Assembly (NCBI RefSeq): GCF_011058165.1
Contig: NZ_JAALEG010000002.1
Coordinates: 112,648-176,647, forward strand
Direction of reading: 5' to 3'
Source of the DNA: Rhodococcus aetherivorans
Lineage (GTDB): Bacteria; Actinomycetota; Actinomycetes; Mycobacteriales; Mycobacteriaceae
Length of the DNA: 64,000 nt
Positions 19,250 to 27,894 of the stretch are shown piece after piece (positions within the stretch are counted from its first letter, which is position 1; each line of letters starts with the position of its first letter). The translations under genes were made by a program, and so were the position numbers. The notes under the pieces were generated by a model. The model had not been told where the DNA came from and ran no database searches. It was given only the letters and a program-made list of their open reading frames with translations.

Positions 19250-20248
19250 TCATGGGATCGGGATCCGTTCGAGCCAGATCTCTCGCCAGAACGGCACGAA
19301 TTCGCGCGGGCAACTGACGTTGTAACGGCCGGTGCAGACGACGTCTTCCAAGATGATGCAGGGGTTCTTCATGGTCAGCAGCTTGCCGGTCTTCTCGTCC
19401 AGGCATTTGGACACCCGTGCCTGGACGCGGGCGGTGCGGCCGCAGTACCAGGCCATTTCCTCTTCGAAACCCATCCCCCGATTGAGCAGGTTCTCGTCGA
19501 GGGTGGCCAGGATCTCCTCCTTCGACCTGATCCGGACCATCTCGCCCGGCTGCAGGTTCAGATGTGCAGTCGGCGTCCTGCCGACGACCTTGCCCTCGAG
19601 GAAGCCCCAGCGCAGACCGTCGCGGAACCGGAGCCGGCGTGGCGCGATCCGTCTACTGAGTCCCTGCAGTCGGTTGAAGAACGCGATGAGAAACGCCACG
19701 ATCGACTCGACGGGGCTCACGTTGCCCGTCCGGGCATCCATCACATACTGGCCTAGATCGCGGAACGGCAGACAGGTCGGTGCGGCCCTGAGTAACTCGG
19801 TCGCCTGGCAGGAGTAGCGTGGTTCGCGGTCCGGGCCTGGCTCCTTACGTGTGTTGGTCTCCAACAACGTGAGGTCGATCGGACTGGACGCGGGCGCCGG
19901 CCCGGGCACACGCCTCAGCCAGGCTTCCTTCCAGTACAGAGAGCATGCGGTCTGGCAGCCCCCGTGCGACGCGCCGTTGCAGCGCGAGTCCGTCAGGTGT
20001 ACTGCGTTCTCCATCCGGCGCATGCCACTGCCGCCAATGGTGTCGCACAGTTTGTGCGCGACCTTGTGCACCGTCAACTGCCGGCCGCAGAACTCGAGCA
20101 TCTCAGGCATGAACGGCAGGTTCTCGAGTTCACCCCGCTCGTCGAGCGTTGCCATGATCTCTTTGGGGCTGCGGACTTCGACCACGTCACCGGCTCGCAA
20201 GCCCCGATCCGGCTCGTGGGTCGCCGATTGCGTCATCTTCTGCATCAT
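19250..20248 (-). CDS. duplicated Cys-rich domain protein of unknown function
   Basis: A 332-residue protein built of two copies of one domain. Copy A covers about residues 19-113 and copy B about 234-328. Each begins with a short beta-rich stretch (GDVVEVRSPKEIMATLD / GEMVRIRSKEEILATLD) and carries four matching cysteines: CGR (54/269), K-x0-1-C (68/282) and C-x7-C (90 and 98 / 305 and 313), then WKEAWLRR / WREIWLER. Copy A has an extra Cys 102. The linker holds two more Cys (147, 159) and a hydrophobic stretch (VAFLIAFF, about 184-191). The even Cys spacing suggests metal or Fe-S binding, which is inference. Start ATG 20248 (or 20245) follows GGAGGA. I do not know a function for the family. 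It sits inside the glycan locus. Confidence 0.75.
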   Translation of the reverse strand: MMQKMTQSATHEPDRGLRAGDVVEVRSPKEIMATLDERGELENLPFMPEMLEFCGRQLTVHKVAHKLCDTIGGSGMRRMENAVHLTDSRCNGASHGGCQTACSLYWKEAWLRRVPGPAPASSPIDLTLLETNTRKEPGPDREPRYSCQATELLRAAPTCLPFRDLGQYVMDARTGNVSPVESIVAFLIAFFNRLQGLSRRIAPRRLRFRDGLRWGFLEGKVVGRTPTAHLNLQPGEMVRIRSKEEILATLDENLLNRGMGFEEEMAWYCGRTARVQARVSKCLDEKTGKLLTMKNPCIILEDVVCTGRYNVSCPREFVPFWREIWLERIPIP

Positions 20249-20504
20249 TCCTCCACCGGGATGAGCGGTTGAAAATCGGGCAGTGTGCTCGATATCCGAC
20301 ACACTCTGCGTGCCGTTCGGCGGATCGAACAGTCACAGTATCGCGGAGTCGCCCGCTTCGTTCCGCCTTCCGTGGCCGGTGCTCGATCGCCGAGAGGGGG
20401 CTGGGATTCGTGCCGTTTGCGTCGGCTCGCCACACCGAGTCCAGCACCGGTTTGAATTGCCAGGGGCACGGTGGGTTCGATTCGGCCGTTGCGCATCGTT
20501 GCCT

Positions 20505-21062
20505 TCAACATCCCGGATCCAGTTCGGCCTTCACGTAGCCGGCGGTCTGATATACGTACTCGGAAACCCATTTCCAGGGCCACATCTCGACCGGGCTCGC
20601 AACCATGATCAATTCTCCGTCGAAACAGCGCTGCAGGATGAAACGGGCACGGGAGATGTGGGGTGTGAAAGTCACGACGATCACCCGTTTCCATCCGTTC
20701 TGCGTGGCCCTCCTGCGCAACTCTCGCGCTTCGCCTCGGGTTGTCGGCGGGTCCGGAAGGAAACAGTCGAGTTCGAATCCCGGATGGACCGTGCCGCACA
20801 TTTCGCCGGCCCAGTTCGCGCCGGGCCCGTCGGGATAAGAGAGCACCACATTCGGTGCCCACCCCGCGGCACCGAGTTCGACGCCCAACATGTGGCGGCG
20901 CCAGTCCTCGCCGCCGAGAACAAATATTGCATCGGCAGGCCGCAACGGATCGGTCTGGGGCCGGACATAGACCGGAACACCGCCGATCGATGCCGCGATC
21001 ATCGGTATGCAGATCGACATCACCCACAGGCGGACGCGGGACCATTTGCTGCGAAGCATCAT
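20505..21062 (-). CDS. DUF218 / YdcF-SanA-like protein
   Basis: A 185-residue protein with an N-terminal membrane anchor (about residues 10-28) and a DUF218 domain outside it: ADAIFVLGGEDW (43-54), the basic-acidic TTRGEA (107-112) and VIVVTFTPHISRARF. DUF218 proteins (ElyC, SanA) act in envelope and lipid-carrier biology, but the chemistry is unresolved. It is short for the family and ends soon after the last strand. It sits 107 bp after the flippase gene on the same strand, in the glycan locus. A 256-bp stretch without a gene follows it before the Cys-rich gene; I see no clear element there. Confidence 0.75.
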   Translation of the reverse strand: MMLRSKWSRVRLWVMSICIPMIAASIGGVPVYVRPQTDPLRPADAIFVLGGEDWRRHMLGVELGAAGWAPNVVLSYPDGPGANWAGEMCGTVHPGFELDCFLPDPPTTRGEARELRRRATQNGWKRVIVVTFTPHISRARFILQRCFDGELIMVASPVEMWPWKWVSEYVYQTAGYVKAELDPGC

Positions 21063-21169
21063 TCACACTTTCTCCTTCGTGAACGAACCCGCGTCGGTTG
21101 CGGTCGGTTGCCGCCGAACGTCGCCTCGGCAGCGCGGACGGTCCCTCGGGCACCGGTCGTTCGGGTGGT

Positions 21170-22714
21170 TCATCGACGAGCACCATGATGAGTCGACGCC
21201 TCCGGTGGTGGACGCTCCGCCCCGTCGGCGGGCGATGCGGTCGATTCGGGCGGCGCGACCGACTGATCGACCCCGCCCCGGCCTATCACACGGCCCACCA
21301 TACGGACGAGCTCCATCAGCTGGGAGCGGTGTGCGAAATGCAATACCGCGAGGCCGGCAGCGATCGATGCCGTCGCCCCGAACAGGAGTACGAGCGCATC
21401 GTGGCCGGGGATCGATATGGCCACGACCAGATACGCCGCAGCGACCCATACCGCTGTGTGGGCACCGGGAACCAGCGACACGATCTGGCTGCGGAGGGTC
21501 ATGTGGAGAAGGTGCCGCCGGAGAAGCCACTCGACCGGAACGAGCAGCACGGTGGCCGCGGTGTAGCCGACGGCCACCGTCAACGGGCCCCAGGGTAGGC
21601 CGGCAACGATGCCGACGGTGGAGACCAGCGTCGTGAGCCAAGCATAGCGGAGATTGAGCGATGCCCGTCCGAGCCCGAGAACGATCGGGGTGGTCGAGGG
21701 CTGGTAGACAGCCTGTACGGCACCAGCCATGGCGAGGACTTGCACGATCGGAACGGCCGGCATCCACTGGGGGCCGAACAACAGAGAAACCAGCTGCGGT
21801 GCGGCGGCGGCCACGAGTGCCATGGCAGGGACGGTGAGTACGGCGAGGGTTCGTGTCGTCCGTGCCATTTCGGCGCGGAGCGCCGCAAGATCGTCGGAGA
21901 GGCGCGAGAACAACGGAAAGAGCACAGCTCCGACGGTTGTGCAAGCCAACTGGACGGGCAGCAGGAGCAACCGGTATGCCAGTCCATAGAATGCCAGCGC
22001 CTCTGCGCCCTGGAGTCGGCCGATCAACAGATTGTCGATGTTCCGGGAGACCGAGGTCGTCAGGAGACCGGCAGAGAACGCACGAACCGAGAACGGAGCG
22101 ATTTCCCGCAGATACCGTAGATGCAGGTTCGGCCACCGGCCGGCGCCGACTGCAGTCAACATCACCACCAGAACGGCATCGGTGGCGACCATCTGCGCCA
22201 CGAGTGCCCAGTAGCTGCCCCCGGACAGGGCAACAGCGGCTCCCAGGATTCCGCCGACCATCGCAGCCGATATGTCCGCGATGCCGATCTTGCGGAATTC
22301 CATGTTGCGCAGGAGTAATGCGCGCGGTGTGATCGCGGCGGAGCGAATGAGCAGTACGGGAGCAAGCACGACGAGGACGAGTGTCAGCTCGGGAGAGTCC
22401 ATGAACGAGGCCCATACCGGCGCTATCGCGACGGTCAGGCCGGTCAGTACCAGGCCGACGACGAGATTGACTGTGACCACCGCCCCGGGCATGTTCGGTT
22501 CGACGTGCACTCGCTGGATCAAGGCGCTGGAGAAGCCTTGGTCCAGCAGCAGGCCGACCAATCCGATGTAGACGAGTGCCTGCGCCACAATGCCGAACGC
22601 GTCCGGACCGATGATTCGGGCCAGCAGAACCGTGAAGACGGTCCGGGACACTTCCCGTCCGATCACAGAGATACCACTCCATCGGATTCCCGAGGACAGA
22701 ACATTGTCAGTCAC
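21170..22714 (-). CDS. Wzx-like lipid-linked oligosaccharide flippase
   Basis: A 514-residue polytopic protein with 12-14 hydrophobic helices and the polysaccharide-transport (MATE/MOP) pattern: GIRWSGISVIGREVSRTVFTVLLAR at the N terminus and GPDAFGIVAQALVYIG after it. Such proteins flip undecaprenyl-linked repeat units across the membrane. The GTG at 22714 is the start. Together with the GT2 gene and the sugar transferase at 35241 it implies export of a surface glycan. The C-terminal 40 residues are hydrophilic and Pro/Ala-rich. Confidence 0.88.
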   Translation of the reverse strand: MTDNVLSSGIRWSGISVIGREVSRTVFTVLLARIIGPDAFGIVAQALVYIGLVGLLLDQGFSSALIQRVHVEPNMPGAVVTVNLVVGLVLTGLTVAIAPVWASFMDSPELTLVLVVLAPVLLIRSAAITPRALLLRNMEFRKIGIADISAAMVGGILGAAVALSGGSYWALVAQMVATDAVLVVMLTAVGAGRWPNLHLRYLREIAPFSVRAFSAGLLTTSVSRNIDNLLIGRLQGAEALAFYGLAYRLLLLPVQLACTTVGAVLFPLFSRLSDDLAALRAEMARTTRTLAVLTVPAMALVAAAAPQLVSLLFGPQWMPAVPIVQVLAMAGAVQAVYQPSTTPIVLGLGRASLNLRYAWLTTLVSTVGIVAGLPWGPLTVAVGYTAATVLLVPVEWLLRRHLLHMTLRSQIVSLVPGAHTAVWVAAAYLVVAISIPGHDALVLLFGATASIAAGLAVLHFAHRSQLMELVRMVGRVIGRGGVDQSVAPPESTASPADGAERPPPEASTHHGARR

Positions 22715-22807
22715 GGCACCGCCGCCTCGAGGGCGCCGGGGGAACGCGGATGGGTGCCGCGGGCCGTGGGGGCCACCGACGGTGGGGACCGAGTGCCGAA
22801 CCTGTCG

Positions 22808-23800
22808 TCACACGACTTCCATTCCGATCGGGACGGACTGGGCGTGAAGCTCTTCGATGATCCGAGCGGCGCCTTCGACGTCCTGCCCGAGGTGCCAGTA
22901 GGTGATCCCGAATCGCTCCCGCCACTCGAATAACTGCGCGGCACATTCCGCCGCCGTGCCGACGAGGATCGCCGGCGAGTTCGTCAATGCGTCGCCGGCA
23001 GCTTCGATGTGGGCCGCCCATGACGAACGGGGCACGGAACCGCTGGGCGTGTCGGTCACGCGGACGTGGTAGCAGCTGAATTGCAGGACGGGGCAATCCC
23101 GTTCCGCGGCATCGGCAGCGGCGCGGACTCTCTCGATCTTGGTCTCGATCCGAGCGGGCGCAAGGTCGGCGATCGCTGCTTCGTCGATCTTGTTACCGTG
23201 CATGTTCGGATGGATTCCGACGATGTCGGCGGCGCGTCCGGCCAACTCGAGCATCCGGGGCCCTCCGGCGCCGACGAGAATCGGCGGATTCGGTTGCTGT
23301 ACGCACCGTGGAAGGGCTTCCATGTGGCCGATTCGATAGTGTTCTCCCTCGAAATCGACGAACTCGGCCGTGAAGTAGCGTCGCAACACCGTCAATGCTT
23401 CGTCCAGCCTCGCGATCCGCCGGCCGGTGGTGTCGAATCGGAGGCCGAGGGCCGCGTAGTCGTCCGGCTGCCAGCCGGCGCCGATCCCGACTTCGACTCG
23501 TCCGCCTGAGAGCACGTCGATCGTCGAGATGTCCTTGGCGAGCAACGCCGGGTGGTGAAGATCGTTCGGCAACACGAGGGACAGGACCCGTAACCGGGTG
23601 GTGCCGGCCGCGGCGTATGCCATGGCGACCAGTGGAGCAAGTTGCCAGCCGTGGCTGACGTGCTGGGAGACGGCTACCGTGTCGAACCCCAGGGATTCGA
23701 GCCGGCGCACGTCGGCGATCCATCCGGCGCCGTCGGCCCGGAGCCGAGGCATGGGCGCGATCATGCGCATCGCGGGAGGGGCTTGTCCGATCGAGCTCAT
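22808..23800 (-). CDS. LLM-class flavin (F420 or FMN) dependent oxidoreductase
   Basis: A 330-residue luciferase-like TIM-barrel enzyme: LESLGFDTVAVSQHV, then VLPNDLHHPALLAKDISTID, GRVEVGIGAGWQPDDYAALG, and PPILVGAGGPRMLELAGRAADIVG. These match the F420-dependent group common in mycolic-acid actinobacteria. The start ATG 23800 overlaps the upstream stop as ATGA, indicating coupling. Within the glycan locus it could reduce or oxidise a sugar or lipid intermediate, which is inference. Confidence 0.85.
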   Translation of the reverse strand: MSSIGQAPPAMRMIAPMPRLRADGAGWIADVRRLESLGFDTVAVSQHVSHGWQLAPLVAMAYAAAGTTRLRVLSLVLPNDLHHPALLAKDISTIDVLSGGRVEVGIGAGWQPDDYAALGLRFDTTGRRIARLDEALTVLRRYFTAEFVDFEGEHYRIGHMEALPRCVQQPNPPILVGAGGPRMLELAGRAADIVGIHPNMHGNKIDEAAIADLAPARIETKIERVRAAADAAERDCPVLQFSCYHVRVTDTPSGSVPRSSWAAHIEAAGDALTNSPAILVGTAAECAAQLFEWRERFGITYWHLGQDVEGAARIIEELHAQSVPIGMEVV

Positions 23801-24867
23801 GAACCGTCGACCTTCCATCGTCCGGCTAGTGCGGGGTACCTCCGATCGACTTCCGGTAGCAGATCCGGAAGTGTCAGCAGCACCCGGTCCGGCTCCGCTG
23901 CAACGAGTTCCTCCGGCGAGATGATCGGCAGGTCGGTGCCGGGCATTCGGCGCCCTTGTTTAGCCGGTGAGGCGTCGGCTACCGCGGCCACCAGCCTCCG
24001 GTCGACGGCCGCGAGGCTGAACAACGCCACCGCACGGGACGCCGCGCCATATGCGTACACGCGTTTGCCGGACCGGTATTCGTCCTCGAGCCAGGTGCGC
24101 AGTGAGCGCACATGGTCGTCGGCAGCACGTTGCAGTGAACCTACGGTGCCTGGATCGGTCATACCGGTTTCGTCGGCGAAGACCCTCCGCACCGATTCGT
24201 CCGGTTCGACCTGCCCGTGCATGGCCGCGACGAGGACCGTGCCGCCGTAGAGGTCGAACGTCCAGGCCGCCACCGGACCCATGCCGACGTCCTCGAGGAG
24301 GCGGTTCAGCGCCGTCATCGAGTAGTACGCGAAGTGGCCATGACGAAGCGCGTTCCACTGGCCCCGGCAGACGATGGTGGCCAGGGAATGGAACTGGACG
24401 AGCAGCACACCGTCCGGGGCTGTGGCAGCGGCTCGCTCGACCATGGCCTTCAACTGGTCCGGTTCGTGCATCAGGCCGAAACAGTCGAGCACGACGTCGC
24501 AGGTACCGTCGGCCACGGTGAAGCCACGCTCGACGAGCAGCGGAAGCCACGTCCCTCCGTGGGGACTGCCGAACTCCCGTACGGTCGAGCCCCGTAACCG
24601 CTCGGATCGAGCGACGCACCGTACCGCACACACGGCCTGTTCTCTCAGGGCCTGCGGTTCGACGCCGCGTGGCTCCTCGATGATCGTGTCGTCCTCGGCG
24701 AGTTGCGCGAGGCCGCACGTCGCACACAGATCCATGGCAAGGGGATGCGAGACCTCGTCGTCGCCGATGACGTCGTCGGCCGGGGGAAAGTGATCGGCGG
24801 CCGGCACCTTTCCGAGATCGAGTACTCGATCCAGATCGGGCATTCCGCACGCTCGGCACACACTCAT
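23797..24867 (-). CDS. eroded paralogue of sugar C-methyltransferases, SAM site degenerate
   Basis: A 356-residue homologue of the TylCIII/NovU-type C-methyltransferases and of the intact copy at 27891. The N-terminal zinc site is kept (Cys 4, 7, 48, 51), as is the C-terminal NAD-like domain (RVYAYGAASRAVALFSLA). The SAM fold is damaged. Motif I reads REFGSPHGGTW (97-107) instead of EVASNDG, and the acidic loop plus several dozen residues are missing, so TVADGTCDVVLDCFG runs straight on. The catalytic HEHFQYY is HGHFAYY (176-182). It may be a pseudoenzyme or scaffold, or use another donor. The start ATG 24867 lies only 14 bp from the divergent gene at 24882. Confidence 0.7.
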   Translation of the reverse strand: MSVCRACGMPDLDRVLDLGKVPAADHFPPADDVIGDDEVSHPLAMDLCATCGLAQLAEDDTIIEEPRGVEPQALREQAVCAVRCVARSERLRGSTVREFGSPHGGTWLPLLVERGFTVADGTCDVVLDCFGLMHEPDQLKAMVERAAATAPDGVLLVQFHSLATIVCRGQWNALRHGHFAYYSMTALNRLLEDVGMGPVAAWTFDLYGGTVLVAAMHGQVEPDESVRRVFADETGMTDPGTVGSLQRAADDHVRSLRTWLEDEYRSGKRVYAYGAASRAVALFSLAAVDRRLVAAVADASPAKQGRRMPGTDLPIISPEELVAAEPDRVLLTLPDLLPEVDRRYPALAGRWKVDGS

Positions 24868-24881
24868 GGGAACATTTCCTC

Positions 24882-25436
24882 GTGCGCATCGAGGAAGCCG
24901 AGTTGGCCGACGTGATCGTGCTGATTCCGCAGCCCTTCCGCGACGAACGGGGGCTGTTCACGCGCACGTTCGACGCGGAGACGTTCGATGACCACCTCGG
25001 CAGGCCGGGAACTGCCGCGGCGTTCGTGCAGGACTCCCAATCCCGGTCGGTCCGCGGCGTCGTCCGGGGAATGCACGGTAGGTCCGGCCGTAGCGAAGCC
25101 AAACTCGTGCGCTGTGCGAACGGCGCGGTGCACGACGTCCTGATCGACATCCGGCCCGACTCGCCGACGTTCGGACGAAGCCAGGCTTTCCGGCTCGACG
25201 ACGAAGAATTTCGCCACCTCTACGTTCCGCCGGGATTCCTGCACGGGTTCCAGGCACTGACCGCGACGGCGGACGTCTGCTACCGGATCGATCGGCCGCA
25301 CGACCCGGCGGAGGACATCGGCGTCGCCTACGACGACGCGGATCTCGGGATCGACTGGCCGCTGCCGGTAACGGCCGTGTCCGCGAGGGACGCGAAGGCC
25401 GGAAGCTGGCGGGAGTTGCTCACGCGATTGCATTGA
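24882..25436 (+). CDS. dTDP-4-dehydrorhamnose 3,5-epimerase (RmlC)-like protein
   Basis: A 184-residue cupin of the RmlC family, which epimerises C3 and/or C5 of 4-keto NDP-sugars. Family features are SVRGVVRGMHGRSG (with the catalytic His), DIRPDSPTFG, YVPPGFLHGFQAL and DLGIDWP. The usual catalytic tyrosine segment (family pattern TxYYxPxxE) reads DRPHDPAED, so the Tyr appears to be replaced. That may restrict it to single epimerisation or alter the reaction. The GTG at 24882 is used. It is the only plus-strand gene of the locus and overlaps the convergent epimerase by 17 bp at its 3' end. Confidence 0.82.
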   Translation: MRIEEAELADVIVLIPQPFRDERGLFTRTFDAETFDDHLGRPGTAAAFVQDSQSRSVRGVVRGMHGRSGRSEAKLVRCANGAVHDVLIDIRPDSPTFGRSQAFRLDDEEFRHLYVPPGFLHGFQALTATADVCYRIDRPHDPAEDIGVAYDDADLGIDWPLPVTAVSARDAKAGSWRELLTRLH

Positions 25437-26448
25437 CAAACCGCATCGATTCGTCCAGGATTCCCGTTTCCCGTAGCTCCTTCAGGTGTGAGAGCCGGGT
25501 GAACCGCTCGTGGAAGTCCTCCATTTTCAAGCTGAAGGCGGTGTACTTCTCGTACAGTTCCGCGGCGCCTTCGGGAACTGTCCATTTCGCCTCGTAGCCG
25601 AGCCGATCCCGAGCAGCAGAGAAGTCGACCCGGTACGAGCGAGGGTCGGGGCCGCTCTCCCCGGTGATCACGAGTTCGGAGCCAGGGACAACGTCCACCA
25701 CGGCACCGGCGATGTCGGCCACCGTCAGGTTGTTGGTTTCGGTGCCGATATTGAATGCGTGGCAGTGGATGGCGTCCACCGGCGCCACGAGGCAGCGCGC
25801 GAACGCTTCCGCGATGTCCCGAGCGTGCACCAACGGTCGCCAAGGGGTTCCGTCCGACAGCACACGCACCTCGCCGGTGAGAACGGCATACCCCACCAGG
25901 TTGTTCAGGACAATGTCCGCTCGCAGTCGGGGGGAGAACCCGAATGCGGTGGCGTTGCGGAGAAACACCGGCGAGAAGCCGGGGTCGGCGATCGCAGCCA
26001 CGTCGTCCTCGACGCGCACCTTGCTCTCCGCGTACGGCGTGAGCGGGCGCAGCGGTGCACTCTCGTCGACGGCCTCTTCCCCGGCGGCGCCGTAGACAGA
26101 GCAGGTGGATGCGTAGAGGAAGCGACGCACACCAGCCGCCTTGGCGCATCGGGCGAGCCGCACGGAGGCCTGGTGATTGATCTCGTAGGTGATTCTCGGT
26201 TCGAGCGCGCCGAGGGGATCGTTGGACAGGGCCGCGAGGTGGATCACGGCGTCGAATCCCGTCAGGTGCGATGCGGTGATGTCCCGTAGATCGAGCCGGA
26301 TCGCGGGAGGATCCTGCGGAGCGGGCCCGAGAATGCAGTCGGCGAAGAGACCGGAATCCAGGCCGATCACCTCGTGACCGTACGAGCGAAGGACCGGCAC
26401 CATGATCGACCCGAGGTATCCCTGATGACCGGTGACGAGGACACGCAT
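25420..26448 (-). CDS. NAD-dependent epimerase/dehydratase (SDR, nucleotide-sugar)
   Basis: A 342-residue extended short-chain dehydrogenase. The cofactor motif is GHQGYLGS (7-14), the active-site segments are YASTCSVYG (112-120) and YAESK (139-143), and the substrate domain has FGFSPRLRADIVLNNLVGYAVL. It should act on a nucleotide sugar as a 4-epimerase, dehydratase or reductase. The start codon lies 1 nt after the stop of the deacetylase gene (TGACATG), so translation is probably coupled. Its 3' end overlaps rmlC-like on the other strand. Confidence 0.88.
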   Translation of the reverse strand: MRVLVTGHQGYLGSIMVPVLRSYGHEVIGLDSGLFADCILGPAPQDPPAIRLDLRDITASHLTGFDAVIHLAALSNDPLGALEPRITYEINHQASVRLARCAKAAGVRRFLYASTCSVYGAAGEEAVDESAPLRPLTPYAESKVRVEDDVAAIADPGFSPVFLRNATAFGFSPRLRADIVLNNLVGYAVLTGEVRVLSDGTPWRPLVHARDIAEAFARCLVAPVDAIHCHAFNIGTETNNLTVADIAGAVVDVVPGSELVITGESGPDPRSYRVDFSAARDRLGYEAKWTVPEGAAELYEKYTAFSLKMEDFHERFTRLSHLKELRETGILDESMRFVNAIA

Positions 26449-26449
26449 G

Positions 26450-27103
26450 TCATACCTTTCCGAAGTGGACGGTGGCCTTTTCCACGACGAAGGCCTCGGC
26501 GTGCGGCCGTCGGCATTGCACGCCGCGGAGACGGGAAAGACCCAGGAATGCCTGTTCGTCGAACCAGTCGTGGTCGGTCTGGGACGGGTAGTGCTTGAGC
26601 AGGATCCGTGCCTTCTCCTCGGCGATCCTGCGGGTCAGCGGATGGTAGATCGTCGGTCGTGGCGTATCCGTTTCCCATTTGAGGATCTCGTACCCCAGGA
26701 CCAGGTGGTCACGGAAGACGGTGGGCACCAGTTCGGCCAGTATTCGATGATCCTGATGCGCGTCGTCGCGATGCGGCGCGAACACCACGTCGGGTTCGCA
26801 GGTGTGCCGGAACGATTCGAGTGCGTTCTTGATGGGCTCCCAGTATCCAGGGGCGTGGCCGTCGGGAACGTCGAGGACCCTCACCTCGACCTCGGCACCG
26901 GGACACAGCGCCGCCAGAGCGTGCCGCTCTTCGATCTCGCGCCGCGAGTCCTCACCGGAAAGTACGAACGCATGCACGCGCAGCGGGGACGAGACCCGAG
27001 CCGACAGCGTCAGCAATGTGCCGCCGACACCGATGGCGATGTCGTCGCAGTGCGCACCGAGCACTGCGATCTCTCGGACGTCGCCGGCACAGAGCTCGAT
27101 CAT
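26450..27103 (-). CDS. PIG-L / LmbE family deacetylase
   Basis: A 217-residue Zn-dependent deacetylase homologue. The metal motif is AHCDD (17-21, family AHPDD) and the second is HQDH (116-119, HxxH). Family members remove N-acetyl from GlcNAc-type sugars (MshB, PIG-L). The ATG at 27103 overlaps the upstream stop as ATGA. In this operon the likely substrate is an acetamido sugar nucleotide or lipid-linked sugar, which is inference. Confidence 0.85.
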   Translation of the reverse strand: MIELCAGDVREIAVLGAHCDDIAIGVGGTLLTLSARVSSPLRVHAFVLSGEDSRREIEERHALAALCPGAEVEVRVLDVPDGHAPGYWEPIKNALESFRHTCEPDVVFAPHRDDAHQDHRILAELVPTVFRDHLVLGYEILKWETDTPRPTIYHPLTRRIAEEKARILLKHYPSQTDHDWFDEQAFLGLSRLRGVQCRRPHAEAFVVEKATVHFGKV

Positions 27104-27894
27104 GATTGCACCGCCACGGCAGTCGGTTCCCACAGCATCCACGGCCGGATCCCTCGCGCGTAGTTGTCGTCGAGCTCCGCACGTTCCTTGAACGTATCCG
27201 CCGGCTTCCAGAAGCCGTCGTGCCGATATCCGAACAGGCGGCCGCGGCCCGCAAGGGTGCCGCACACGTCGGTGACAAGGTCACCCCCTGGCGGCAACAG
27301 CTCGAAGATCTCCCGATTCAGCACGAAGTAGCCGCCGTTCTCCCAGATGGGGAAGTGGCTGACCGGCACGATTTCCTTGATTTCGCCGTTCTCGGCCAGA
27401 TCCACACAGTGGAACGAGGACTGTGGGGGTACGACCAGCAGTGCGGCGGTCGCGCCGGACTCGTGGTACCGCTCGATCATCCGATCGAGTGGCGCGTCGG
27501 TGAGCACGTCCGCGTAGTTGGCCAGGAAGTGCTGGTCGCCTCCGAGATAGTTCCGCACGCGTCGAAGCCGCTCGCCGATCGAGGATTCGAGGCCGGTGTC
27601 GACGAAGGTGATCGACCAGTCGCTGATATCCGTATGGAGCAGTTCGACCCGGTTGCGGTGCATGACGAAGTCGTTGGATGCCTCCTCGTGGTAGTCGAGG
27701 AAGAACTCTTTGATCTTGGTGCCCCCGTAGCCCAGACACAGGATGAACTCGGTGTGGCCGAAGTGCGCGTAGTACTTCATGATGTGCCACAGCAGCGGCC
27801 GCGGTCCCACCATCTGCATGGGCTTGGGGATTTCGTCGGTGCGGTCGCTGCGCATCCGCATGCCGTAGCCGCCACAGAACAGAACGACTTTCAT
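27100..27894 (-). CDS. rfbF: glucose-1-phosphate cytidylyltransferase-like enzyme
   Basis: A 264-residue nucleotidyltransferase close to RfbF/AscA. The N terminus is MKVVLFCGGYGMRMRSDRTDEIPKPM, with the activating GGxGxRxR and Lys 24-Pro. FANY-type catalysis is suggested by HFLANYADVL and the late FWKPADTFKE. RfbF makes CDP-glucose, the entry to CDP-3,6-dideoxyhexoses. No CDP-glucose 4,6-dehydratase is recognised in the window, so the CDP-sugar would have another fate or the dehydratase lies elsewhere. It overlaps its upstream neighbour as ATGA. Confidence 0.85.
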   Translation of the reverse strand: MKVVLFCGGYGMRMRSDRTDEIPKPMQMVGPRPLLWHIMKYYAHFGHTEFILCLGYGGTKIKEFFLDYHEEASNDFVMHRNRVELLHTDISDWSITFVDTGLESSIGERLRRVRNYLGGDQHFLANYADVLTDAPLDRMIERYHESGATAALLVVPPQSSFHCVDLAENGEIKEIVPVSHFPIWENGGYFVLNREIFELLPPGGDLVTDVCGTLAGRGRLFGYRHDGFWKPADTFKERAELDDNYARGIRPWMLWEPTAVAVQS

